DNA from: Aptenodytes patagonicus
Lineage: Eukaryota; Chordata; Aves; Sphenisciformes; Spheniscidae
Assembly (NCBI RefSeq): GCF_965638725.1
Contig: NC_134949.1
Coordinates: 39,894,151 to 39,958,150, forward strand
Length of the DNA stretch: 64,000 nt
Direction: 5' to 3'
How positions within the stretch are numbered: the first letter of the stretch is position 1; every line of letters starts with the position of its first letter. Under the pieces are notes generated by a model. That model was not told where the DNA came from. It was given only the letters and a program-made list of their open reading frames with translations, and did no database searches. Below, piece after piece: positions 1 through 12,130 of the stretch. Made by a program: the position numbers and the translations under genes.

Positions 1-3000
1 TGAGAAAAACATGTCCTTGCATTATAGGAAGTACTACCAGCAGCATAATTGGTCTGATGAACCTAGTTGTATACATGCCAATGAAATATAATAAAAAATA
101 CTAGAGTCCTTTCTGCACTTCTTCTTGAACACAATCAAAAAAACCTTATACCTCAAGATCTGGTTTTATTTTGGCTGTGTATTACTGAAGAAACAAAGGT
201 CCATACATATCCAAAATTATCTTGAAGAAAGCGATGACCCTGATGGAATGCAGTAGCTGCCACAGCTGTATTTCAATATACACTGAACAATAAAACAATA
301 CACATAGGATGGTTTGCATCTCTTATGCTTTCCTGTGGAATTACTTCTTTCTCTGCTTCTTGGAGAGATTCAACTTGTCTTTTAAATACATTATCAAGTC
401 AGAGAATTAATTTATTTACAGCTCTGTGATTTTTTCAGTACACTGGAAAGAGGTTTAGTAACAGCTACAAATGTCTTAGGCTTGTCTAAAACACACATCT
501 TTATTTCTGGCCCTCCAGTATTTAGGGCCCTTTCCAAAGCATATAGGGCTTAACTGCAAGACTGACTTCAGACCAAGCCTTCATTCTGCAAAAACCCATA
601 ACAACCTAAATACCAGTGTAGAAGAATGTAGGCTATTTTGGTCAAATGGGATACACAGAACAAAAATGTGCTCTATGTGTACCTGAGATATAGATATATT
701 CCATATATAATGGAAGTCTCCATTCTAACACAGTCCCTGTGTGAACAAGGCAAAGCCATCTGGTCTATCTGTTCTTTGATTTTCTATTTGGAAATAGGAA
801 TGACATTGCCATCTTACCTCCTGGGATATTATGAGAGCACAAGCAGTAAACCATTTTGGGGTGCTCCAATATTACGGGTAAAAGGGTCAGATGCACATTC
901 TAGCTCAGATAGATCAAATTAATGTGCAAATCCAGAGTACGTGCAGTATCGTTCAAGGATGTGATCCTTCCAACTTATAGCAAGACATGATTAGTTTTGT
1001 TAGTAATGATAGCAAGATTAGATCATTATGTGTTATGTTGCTGATAGTGATGCAAAGATTTTCACAGAATTTAATAAAGAAAACAAGACGTATGTGTTTT
1101 CAGGTGAAATATTAAAAGAAACAAAAATAAGTCTCTGAGTGGAGAAATGCAAGGAGATGGAAAAACTATTATGCAAATGCATGATTCATAGTTTTCCTAA
1201 GGAAATAATTTGACCTGAAGAATCTAAAACTGGAATTTGGCCACAACACAGATGCATGCCAAAGGCCTGATCCTTACTTACTTTGTTGGAATGTCCTTTA
1301 AAATTGCACAAAGAATCCTATTATTTAGAGGTTTGTAAGATCCCCAGTTCAGCTGACTTGCTCATTTGACTTAAGTTATAGTGCCATCTACTGTAGTAAT
1401 AGCCACAGAGAGTCCAGATATATTATAAAATGTCTCTCTCCCAAGCTTATTTTTCAATTATTTTCCACTGTAGCTGTAATCAAATCAAGCTATGAGTTTA
1501 GAAGCACTCAAAATCATATTAGATATGAATATAAATAGAAGGGACATCCAGAGTTACAACAACATAGTTAGAATGCACTTTTAGGAAACCAGACAGACCT
1601 ACAAACTACAATGAAGACTTTTTGAGGGTGTATAACTTTTGCTTCAGAGTTCAGGATGGCCAAAAAAGCCAGTCTTTAGACACTGAAATTAGAAGGAAAT
1701 TTTCCTGCTGTTGGGTTTTCCCATACCTGCCAGATTTGGAGTTTTCAGAGCTTCTTTTGAAACTTCTGAGAGTGCAGCTGCTGAAGAGGATACCCCAAGA
1801 GATGAACCATTCTGCTGCAGGAGGGATTTTTTCTGTACTCTGCTCTATTAAATGCACTCTCTGCTAACCTTAACCACTCCCTCCCAAAAAAGATGCCACA
1901 GAGTTGAATTTTGTGCCCATCTGCTAGAGCAGGGATGCAAAGTTGTACGTTTCCATACATATCCTCCCCCAATGCCCCAGTGCGATGAGCATATATAAAA
2001 TATCACAGGACACTGACACGGAGATCTCAAAGACAGAACTGGGGATGAAAACCTTGTCTTTTTGTAGACAACTGCAACACACTGAAGGGACAGATGCTAG
2101 TTAGAGATGGTTCCCCTGATTCAAGCAATGTGGAGACACATATAGAGTAGCCTCCCGAGAGCCTTCTGGCACGTAGGTATCATGACTGGGACATAATCAG
2201 GTCTTAGGACAGGGACAGTTGACACACACCCCACAGTTTTGCAGCCCATGTGTTCATTGTGCTGCTGTAGTCTGGACAGCCCTGCAGAGTAGTCAATGAT
2301 ATACAATCATCTCATTTTTCTACATGTTTGTTATACCAGAAATAGTTATGTTCCAGAGACCCTCTACTCTGATGCAACTGTGTAACTACATCACATACCA
2401 CTATGAAGAAAAAGGTGCTAGCACTATTTCTGTATCAGGCTTTAGTTTTCTAAATGCAAAGAAAGAAATATTTGCCCTGAAGAGCGAGTGAGCATTTGTA
2501 GCCTATGATTTCTGTTCATGCTCCAGACACATCCACTAATTTACTGAACCTGCAGCCAAATAGCATTTCATATTTTCCTCAAAACCTTTGCATCAGCTTC
2601 CAAGTAAAGTCAGGAGGATTCACATGTAAAATGCACCCGGTTGCATCATTGAACATCAAATTCAATACAAGACTATACTGCTTTGTGTCTTAGACTGATG
2701 GGCCTCTGTTCTTTTTGCTACCTACTTTTTCAAACCAGCCTGCCCTTTCTGCTGATTCCTCAGACTGTTTTGCAGCTGACGGTTGCAGTGCAAAGGCAGC
2801 GGAGATTTACAGCTGCTTAATTCCCTCTTTCCAGTGAACTGCATTGTATGCCCTTCTCCTTTTTGCTGGTATTGTGAATGATTCCCCTGTTGGAATTTTT
2901 ATTGAGCAATGGAAAACAAACCTTAAAGAAATACATGATATTGTAGTTCACTGAGAGGTCATCTCTCATAAAGACTAGTGAGAGTCAGTTGTGTCCCAGA

Positions 3001-6000
3001 TGGGGCTTCCTAAGGATTTAATTCTGTATCAGCCGGTTGAGTTTGACACCGGGCATTTTAGTAAGCCGGTGTGAAAACACTTTACTGATTGAAGGCACTC
3101 TTCTCTGAAAGTCTTTTGCTCAACACATTTATAGCACACATAGCTGAAAAAAATGGCTATTTTTCCCTGGTATGGCACCAGAACTTCTGAAAAAAAAAAC
3201 CCAACCACCTTTAACAAACTGAAAGGCAGGCTAAGGTGCTAAGCAAGGCCATAGCTTCACAGTTGTTTGGAACTGGCATAAACCAGAATTGCCACTGACA
3301 GAGGTCACCCTGCCCTTGCCTGACCCTTGCATGCGCGGCCCCTGCCACTCCCACCTGCTCACACAAAGGCTCGTATGGCCTCATGTCAGCTTTATTCTTT
3401 TTACCATGGTAATTTCAAGCCAGACCACTGCTCTGACCGAGTTCACCACGGTCTACATGAGTTATGATTTTATTGCTAATTAAGAGAGTGCCAAGCAGTG
3501 CAAAGGGACTTGCAACTACTCTCTTTACAGCTGGTCACCTCTGGAGAACGGCTTCTTCCTCTCCACAAAACACCTGGCCTTTGGTCTTCTACAGATCACA
3601 CATAGTGCCATTGTGGCCCCAAGACATAATTACTCTTTTGTCTGCTTTTTTTCAGTTCAAAGAGTCTGAAAGAATGGGATGGCCGTGTTGGAGCTTACCA
3701 GGGGAGGTTTTTTATTGCATGAAGCAGTAGGTATGTGTTGCACGCTCTGTGATAATGTGGGCAGGGAGGGGGTTGATGAGCAGGGAGTAAATTTGGGGGA
3801 CTGTGTAGGACAGAGGGACCCAAAATTAGCAAAGTCTCATCCATCCTGCCCAGTCAGGGGGATCCTGGAGTGAACTGTATTGTGAACCTGCCCAGGCACA
3901 GAGGGGAGGTGCAGGCAGGAGAAGGAGGGGTCGCAGAAGGGCAGCTCCCCTTCCTCCGGTGGCAGTGTCCACTTCAAGTGCCTGGAGGACTTCAACTGGT
4001 CTTGGAAGGACATCGTGAATCTCATAGCAATGATGTGTAATAAACGATCTTAATGAAAGGGAATGTAATTCCAAGGAGTTAAAAACTGCTGGGTTGGCTT
4101 TGGCATACATAAAAGATGGGTGAGCACTGGTGGGCTTTAGTTCAGAAAAGAAGTGGATCAGTGTTCTGGTTTACTGCTCAGGGCAGAGCAACTGAGACTC
4201 TACCAGGGACCAGTCCCTCTCCTTAAAAGTTGTTGCAGGTCATCTGTATGAAACTGTATTATGGTGATACTGAATCTTTACACGCTCAAGTTTGGGGCAG
4301 AGAATATCATTTGGAGTGTGTGCCAGTAGACAGCAACGTTAATGTCCCTGCTGAAAAAAAATACTGAGTTTATCTTCAGAGCCATTCATTTTTAGTTGCC
4401 ATAGAAACAGCCATTAGAGCCATTTTATATCTGGCTGACAAACCCCACATCTTCTGATCCCTCTTGCTTTTCTTTTTTTTTTTCATGTCTGATTTTTATT
4501 TCAATGCAAAATGTCTGACAGAAACATAACTTCTTCTACCTGAAACACAGATACGAATTTTTTATTTTTGTCCGTGAAATTCTCCATTGCTCCTCATATA
4601 TATGTGCTCAGTTCATAATAAAAATATATATTTCTAGTTAAAACAAACAAACAAGCAAAAGGAATAAAGACACACACATAAACCAAAATTACAGTTATAC
4701 TTTTCCTTCCCTTTTCTGTTGCAATAAAGTGAGTATCAGATTAGTATTAGGATGATATCTCCCTTCTAATGAATCTAATATAGATTCCCATCTGTTCTCC
4801 TAGTTTGCTCATCTTCAGTCACCCCAGATGGGTTACAAACACAAAACAGGAGTTTGTATTTACTTACTTGCATTTTAAATTGGTCAAATTATATGGGTTT
4901 TGTGATTGTTTTCATTGATTGAGGTGTTCTTCCAATATTTCTGAAATTTTCTACCTCTTTTTTTCTGCTTTAGTGATGATATCTTATGACCTCACACCTG
5001 CAGGAAGAGAAAATCAATGTTTTAAAAAATGTCCACTCACTCACTGTATTTGAGTAGCTCAAATGCATAAAGGTGCTAAATTCCATCAGTGTTTACCGAC
5101 TTCTGCTAATACTGCAGTGGCTGGCACTCTAGATGTCAGATTCCCACAAATTCAATAGGTGCTTTTGGAAATTTGAGCCCAAATGTCTCCTTTTGATTAA
5201 AATAAATATCATGGTATAGTTACCTAACTTACAGAGAGAGAGTTAATGAATATATTATAACATTTGTAAACTATATAATAAACTCAGATTTAAAGTGCTG
5301 GGAAAATGCAAAATAATTACGAGTACTTTGTGTATTTTCTGTAACACAAAATGAAGTTGGGCTAAAACTAATTCAGAATGAGACCTTACACACCAGAACA
5401 TAATTACTACATATGAAAATTATTTATTCCTAAAATACCCTTAAAATTCCTAAAGAAATAACCTTGTTGAGAATAAGGAATACTTTTCAAGCAAAAGCAT
5501 GTTCTATTTAGACACATGAAAACAATGCTGAAGCACTCCTTGAGAATGGCCTTGAAAACCACAATTTTGCTGTATTACAAGTATTCTGACAGTAAATATG
5601 GTGGTGTCAGCTCGCCAGTGCGCACAGCTTTCATCAATTCATATTCTGCTTATTTGCTTCCTTTTGCTGTCTTTAAATCTAAACCTTTGTCCTGTAACAA
5701 CTGTAATCAGTGCACACATAATTGTGATTTATGGTATGGGCAGCGGTTGACGGCTCCTCCTCTGGGGCGAGTCCCCTCCACCCTGAATTGTAGGGCAGCG
5801 AGACGCTGCCATGGGACTTACAGCAGTGATTTATTCTGCAGTATCCTCAAGACCAAACCCCCTGGCTATCTGCGCAGCCTCATCCTCCGGGCACTCTCAG
5901 GGGATGTTGGAAGGAAAACCTCTGAACCGCCGTTCCCCTCCGCTGCCTCTGCAGCCCCCAGGAGAGCTGCAGACGAGAGCGATCCCTGTTCCCCGTTGCA

Positions 6001-7620
6001 CTTCTGCAAAGGTGCCTGGTGCAGCCCGTCCCGCTGCACCTGCCTGCTGTACCCCAGCACAGCCACTCCTCAAAATCTCGGTGGTACAAATGGAACACCC
6101 AGCCCTTCTGCTGCACTCCCAGCAGTGGGATAGGGGTTGGGACTTGCCATGCCACAGAAAACGCCATCCTGGCAGCAGGAGCGGTGAGCTCCCAGAGGCC
6201 ATGGGCATGGACATGCCCCCTCTGACCATCGCTAACCACTCAGGCGGACATCACTCAGCAGAGCTGCGTAGACGTGGATGAGGACCAGTGTGAGACAGGT
6301 TGGCATGCGATTTGAACAAGATACATTGCTTTCCAGTTCCAGACTAATTCTGCTTATTTGTAACACAGTAACGATAGATATTGCCACTCCTGAAATCTGG
6401 AAGTGTACAAGTTTCAAAAAACCAAACCTGAATGTTATGGGGGAGGCTTCTCCTGTCTGAAGCTGTATCTCTAAACAGCTGGAAGAGAAGAAGCCTGGAG
6501 AACAGTGTTGTACCAGCCCGTGCTCAAAGTGCTAAGGCAGGTGCAATACATGAGCGAGCAGTGAAGATTTCTTCAAATTCAGAGTGACTCCTGGTGTCAG
6601 AAGTAAACAGAACTTAAAAAGGAAAAAGAAAATTAACAGAAACCTATGCAACTGAATTATCCCAGAGCTTAAATTATTTGAAAAATCAAAACCATCTGAA
6701 AGTGATCTTTATAGCGCTGTTCCTTTGTTTGTACATGCATATAGCCCATTCAGAGAAAGAAAGATATGTTTAATGCACTTAACACATTTAAGAGGTTCCA
6801 GTCAATTTAGAAGAGGAGATTAACTGCAGAAAGGTATTGCAAAAAATAGATTATCTTGAGGGTAAAAATGAAATTTTGGAGAGAGGTTTTTAAACAAAGG
6901 GAAAGTGAAGCTATCCAAAAAATAGTATGTGATTTAAAGCTGAAAATTCAATTTCATACTTTTTCTGGAGGTAATTGAGCCTTCTGATTAGCAGCTCATA
7001 TGGAAGTGGATTCAAAAGGGGGCAACTGAATTTATTACCACCTCTTGTACTATACTTACCTTCTCTAATACACCTTCATGCCTTGAGGGTTGGGATAGCC
7101 ATGCCATTTGCGAATCATCTCGTGATCACCCATAATTTTCAACCCGTCTCTGAACCAGAGAGTGAACAGCTGAACCAAGAGAATGAGCAGACTGATGGGC
7201 AGTTACAGGGGGGGAAAAAAAAGATGGAACACTATGCTCACATGTATGAGCCCAGAACAATTGAATACCTATAAAAAGACAACTCTGGGCAAGAGATGAA
7301 TAATACCAGCTATTTTCTTACAATAGATGTGTCAGTAGTTGTTCTTGTAGATGCCCTTCGGACGCAGTTTCATGTTACACTTAATCCAATATAACTGTGA
7401 GCCGCAACCAAAAGCTGAGGTAATATTGCCCCTCTCCCAGCACAGGCTGTTGCTACCTTTGGGAACGGGAACAGGACTGTCTCTTTCCTTGTCAGCCTGC
7501 AGTTACATTAGAGTTAACAAAACTTGCAATTTTGGCCTTTGAAAGCAAGTACGCAGACAAGGATTTGTGCCTATTTGCCACCTCATTTGGAACGCAACAT
7601 TTTTTCTCAGTTGTTGTCTG
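1..7620. other. Intergenic DNA upstream of CPSF6
   Basis: No recognisable gene. In human the gene on this side is CPM on the opposite strand; nothing here resembles it. The DNA is AT-rich apart from a GC-richer patch at about 5.74-6.28 kb, where two overlapping plus-strand frames stay open (205 and 156 codons) without any family I recognise. Other open frames are 60-100 codons long with ordinary composition and look like chance. I saw no tRNA, rRNA or simple-repeat array of note. Confidence 0.6.
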
Positions 7621-7639
7621 TGCAGTTTTATAAACTGAG

Positions 7640-7870
7640 GCATTTCAGTGGAAAAGACTATTTCTTACAGTTTAGAGTGTACAGACTTTTACCATTTGGA
7701 TTATATTTTACTGGGAGAAAAACAATAAAAGAACATGCACTGTGGCTCCAGGCAGCTTTGGAAAGATCAAAAGCTTCGGGACTACACCTAAAGAAACAAA
7801 ACGTATTTGATGCAGTTGGACTAACATAGCTAGGACGTAAGTTTATACAACAAAACATACATTGCAGATC
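7640..7870 (+). pseudogene. Ty3/gypsy-type reverse transcriptase remnant
   Basis: A plus-strand frame open from 7524 to 7829 carries two blocks typical of Ty3/gypsy reverse transcriptase. The first is RVYRLLPFGL (7673-7702), the end of palm motif before the catalytic box. The second runs from GRKTIKEH through LERSKASGLHLKK to FDAVGLT (about 7712-7826), the connecting segment after the catalytic box. Between them only a few residues remain, so the stretch with the catalytic aspartates is deleted. A TAG follows at 7827-7829, and the same frame continues with LGRKF, as expected if one codon mutated to a stop. It is a dead, internally deleted fragment of an old LTR retrotransposon. No flanking LTR, integrase or gag was identified. 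Family assignment is from motif recognition, not a search. Confidence 0.65.
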
Positions 7871-10860
7871 TCAACTAAGCCGAGGCCTCTTCTAAATTTG
7901 AGTACTATCCTGATTAACACAGCTTTTTTTCTTATCTTATATCTTATCTTTTCACTTTGTTGTCTATAACATTACTGCATGAACAGTTTACTCTGATACT
8001 AAAATAAAAAGTCCGTTTGAAAATTCCTGTACCATTCTCAGTCTCAATTCCTCAGGGAAATTTCTAACATAAATTTATTTTTTTACTATAAAGATATATT
8101 TTTGCTGTGTTGATGTTAGCAAAAATAGATTACTTTTAAAAAACATTATTATATTGAAACTGGTTCTGCCACTCTTACCCAAAGTAATACATTTAAATGT
8201 ATTTTGAAGTAATCACATACAATACAAAGGAGTGGGAAAAGCATTCTCCCCCGCTTTGTCTTGCAGCAGTAACATCCTAGTGGAAAAGGCTCCGAAAGGC
8301 CTGGGAGAGGAAAGCGTGGAGAGGTCTTGTGCACTAACACGACACACGTCATAAGGTTCTCAGAGCACCAGCTGCTGCTTTCATGTTCAAAATGAGGATC
8401 ATACTTGAATTTGCATCGTTACTGCACAAGAGACCAAAGGAACAATATACAAATAAATAGGCTCTTGTGGATCCATGAGAAACAGGGGCTTAACGTATAG
8501 GCCACTTTCTTCTGTAGAGCTGCCAGTGTCTCTTTTTCCTCCTGCTTTTGGTATCAAGGGAGCTCCAGCTGTTGCTGTCAGATGAAAGAATATCCCACGG
8601 TGCGAAAGAGGAACCGATGGAAGACACCAGTTCATCTGCCGCCACTTGTTCTCATGGTGGGCTATGGGTTTGGAAGGTGAGCAATTACTTCACAACCTGT
8701 GGCTTTTGCTGTCCCAACAAACCTTGTCAGGACTCTTCCCCCAGATCAAGTTGTACCACCGATAACTCTTCCTCTCATGATCACATTTCAGCCCGTGCTC
8801 CACCTCAGCCTTCTGAATTTTAGCGGGTGAAGGCAACATACGGTCTAAATAATTTTGATGTGTACAAAACACGAAGCATTAACATTTTCACTGAAGTGGA
8901 TCAACTCTGAAGTTGCTCCATGGAGAGATAATAATTCACAAAGAAGCTATTGCTGACCACAAGAAAGATGAAGACATAGTTAGTAAGTCTACTCATGAAA
9001 AGAATGAAAACACAGAAGAAAATAAATAGGACAGCTTGCATAATATTTAGTCTCCTACACCGTTTACAGAATTTGCTTGATAATATGTATACAAGAATAA
9101 AAATTACCATAGCCTATTCCGTAAATGCCTGTGGGCAGTAAATCTAGCAAGTCAAACTATTTAGAAAGGCTCCAAAGTGGGAAAGCCTCCTGAGCGCAAA
9201 ATACAGCACAGGGGCAGGTCCAAGGGCTTCACTGATCACCCTTCATTACCTTAAAGAGCAAAGAAGAGGCCATGTCTTTTCCAGCCTCTTCAAAGACCCC
9301 TGGTGGGGTCCTTCAAATGCTAGTGGCAATCCCTGAGGTGGTTTCTGAGCTGACTGTAATGACTTTCTCATTCATACTTAATTTCCTTGCCCTTTTAATC
9401 TATGCATAACTTTCTTAAGATATTCAGATGCATATAAAACATTCAACTGCACACCACCTGTGAATTCTCCTGTGAATTTTTGTCAGATCACTAGGATAGC
9501 AAGGGTTAAGTCTTCTTGACTTCAGTAACTTTGTTCAGTGCGGCCAGAAATATTAAGTGTCACAGTGCTTCATTTTGTTATGTAGAAGACTAGTCACTAA
9601 ATTGGTTCATCATTAAGCAAATACATGAGCCCAATTAGATCTCAATACTTTAACAGTACCTGTAGGCACTGTGGCAAATCCAGAACTGAATCTTCCTTGC
9701 AAAACCAATGAATCATTTAATTCACATGCGACTTGTGCAGTCATAGATGTGAACTTGTACTTTTAACCTGTGATCAAACACAGTATTATCAATCAATCAA
9801 TCATAATTGTAACCAATGCTAAAAGTTCAATTAAGGCTTTTTGGTTTTTTTCTAACTATCGTCTCTAAAATTTTTTTTTTCAGGTGATACTCTGAACTTT
9901 TCCAAAGGGTAAGGGATCTGCTAGGTCCTCTAACCAGGAAACTCCAATAGAGTTGAAAACAAACTCAGTTACAGGGTTTCAGGCTTCCAGAATTATTAAC
10001 ACCAGGAATGACACCAGGTCTGCAGCTGATAAATTTGAACTTGCCACAAGCTGGATAAGAACTCCAGGAATAATGCCTAAGCATCTCCATGCCTGAGATA
10101 CACCTGAACTGTCAGCAGGCATGCTCCACAGCATATCCCCTGTTGCGGTTCTCTGATTTTTCAGCTCTTTTCTGGTCCACTCATCTTTCCTTCCAATGGA
10201 GACTGCAACGTGGGGGCAGCAAGGCAGACGGGGGTGGTCTGTACCCAACTCTTGGACCCAGTGTGAACTCACGACAGTTTGGGACGTGGATGTTGATCCA
10301 GGAACTGGGAAGTACTCCCAGCATGGAAAAAGAAATTTTGAGTCGAGCTAAAAGTAACACCTAGCATTTTTATTCCTTGCAGTAATTACATTGTTTTAAT
10401 TCAGTCTGAGAAACACAAGCTTCTTATTGTCAGCTCATGATAAGGTAAAAAAAATCAACTTTGTTTTTGGATGTACAACATAATGTACAATGCAGAACAT
10501 CTATGGTGCAGAACATGATGTACGTTGTGCATTATGTTCCAGGAGATGCCTTTTTTAAACCACCTGAGGCTTAAACATGAATCTGGGTAAGAGGCACATT
10601 CATTCAAAAATAATTTGAAGCTGTCTTTGCGAACCTAACAGTTCTAAATGCATTAAAAAAAAAAAAAATCTCTTGATTTGACACTAGTTGTCTTCACTTT
10701 GTGACGTTAAAACTGAGCTCTGCAACAGCAGAGTATTTCAGAGTGCGGCTAAACGTGGAACAGTCTGTGCTTGTTAATCTCCTTTCCGCACGTTATACTG
10801 CGGTCCTGAGCCCAGCGTGTGCATCCCCGGTTTGAAGACGCAGCAGTCTGCTTCATTTTA
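7871..10860. other. Intergenic DNA between retroelement remnant and CPSF6 promoter
   Basis: No supported gene. Open frames at 8399-8635 (minus), 8548-8823 (plus), 9979-10272 (minus) and 10089-10364 (plus) have no recognised domains and overlap each other on opposite strands, which argues for chance. A short CAAT/AATC run lies near 9790 and an imperfect inverted repeat at 10477-10540. Confidence 0.55.
10477..10540. repeat. Imperfect inverted repeat
   Basis: AACATAATGTACAATG near 10478-10493 pairs, with two mismatches, with CGTTGTGCATTATGTT at about 10523-10538 on the same strand, and the flanks also show CAT/ATG repeats. It could form a hairpin; no transposon family is recognised. Confidence 0.5.
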
Positions 10861-10869
10861 CAGATGTTA

Positions 10870-12130
10870 ATTACGGTCCTTGGCTATTAACCAACGCGCT
10901 TCCCCTCCGCTGGGCACCATTTTCCTCGGAGCCGAGGCTGAGCGAGAAACACGAGTAAGCGCCCAGCAGGGCTTGCGTGGGCCCCATCCCCCGAGAGAGA
11001 AGAGCCCCCGACAACCGCTTTGCAGTACACCCCGTGCGGGGAGGGCCCAGCACCGCCGGCCCCGGGCCCCGCGGCCCCCTCGCAGCCCCCAGGCTCCCGC
11101 GGTCCCCTCGCACGCAGGGGCGCCGCGAGCCCCCGGCCTAACGCGGCCACGCAGGGAAGGGCAGACGGGCGGCGAGGCCCGGGGGCGGGAAGCGGCCCTC
11201 GCGGACGGGGAGCGGCAGGCGCTACGGGGCGGGCCGCTCTGGCCCCACCGCCCCCAGGGCGGCCCCGGCGGGGCGGGGCGGAGCGGGACGGGGCAGCCCC
11301 CCCTCCCCCCGGGCAGCCGCCACTTCTGCAGCTGCCGGAAGCCCCCTCTCCTCGCGCGGAAGTGACGCCTCCTGCCCCGCCCCCTCCCTCCCCCCTCCCG
11401 GCGGCGGCGGCTCCGGAGCCGGGCGCGGCTGGCGGCGGCCCGAGGCGCGGCCGGGTGGGATCATGGCGGACGGCGTGGACCACATCGATATCTACGCCGA
11501 TGTGGGCGAGGAATTCAACCAGGTACGCGCGGCCGGCGGGCACGGCGCGTCGCGGCCCCTCCCCTCCTTCCCTTCCCTCGCCCGCCTTCGCCGCCGCGCC
11601 GCCTGCAGGGCCCTCGGCGCGGCGGCCGGGCCGCGCCGCTGCAGCCGCCGCCGCCATTGTTCGGCCGGCTCCGCCGCCGGCCTTTCCCGCCGCCGTCGAG
11701 GGCGCGGATCTGCGCGGGGACGGGGTGGGGGTGGGGGCAGGCCCTGCCTCAGGCCCGTCCCGTCCCGCGGGCGCTGTCGGGGCCCGGCTTGGCGGGGAGC
11801 GCCGCGCCGCCCGGCCGCGGTCTCTGAGGGGAGGCTGCTGGCGGGCAGGGCGCGAGAGAGGCCGCGGTGCGCCGAGAGCGAGCGCCTTCCCTCGCTCCCT
11901 CCCTCCCTCGCTCCCTCCTCAAGTGCCCGCGCAGAAGCGGCTCCACATCCCTCTCTCGCCCCGGGTCGGAGGAGGCCGTCGAGGACGGGACCCTCCCGGA
12001 TGCGGTAGGGAGAGCAGCAGCTCCTTCCCGGCGGCGGAGGGGAAATGCTGCCATTGTTCGCAGATGAATAAAAAAGCCGCCGAGCGGTAGCAGTTTCTCG
12101 GCCGCTCTTTGCGGGGGAGGCAGAACTAGT
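10870..12130 (+). promoter_or_regulatory. CPSF6: CpG island promoter of CPSF6
   Basis: A sharp block of GC-rich, CpG-dense DNA in AT-rich surroundings, spanning the first CPSF6 exon. No TATA box is seen. Just upstream of the start codon there is an ETS site (CCGGAAG, about 11335), then a joined ETS/CRE element CGCGGAAGTGACGC at 11355-11368, then GC boxes (CCCCGCCCC, about 11375-11384). These are typical of constitutive housekeeping promoters. The transcription start is probably between about 11340 and 11440 but cannot be fixed from sequence alone. The many open frames on both strands here are by-products of base composition. Confidence 0.85.
11463..11522 (+). CDS. CPSF6: CPSF6 coding exon 1
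   Basis: Twenty codons, [20 protein letters not shown], ending in CAG before donor GTACGC. Phase 0. Confidence 0.97.

Noticed and set aside
1381..1400. GTGCCATCTACTGTAG as a CTCF site
   Set aside because: Poorer core than the 47.46 kb motif and no contextual support.
1980..2040. TATA-like stretch (CATATATAAAATATC) as a promoter
   Set aside because: No transcript-like unit or open frame follows; AT-rich DNA gives such matches by chance.
10887..11657. 256-codon minus-strand open frame over the CPSF6 promoter
   Set aside because: Ala/Gly/Pro/Arg-rich product of CpG-island composition, antisense to CPSF6 exon 1; no domain.
11020..12090. 356-codon plus-strand open frame over the CPSF6 island
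   Set aside because: In a different frame from CPSF6 exon 1 and composed of GC-island low-complexity residues; a compositional artefact.
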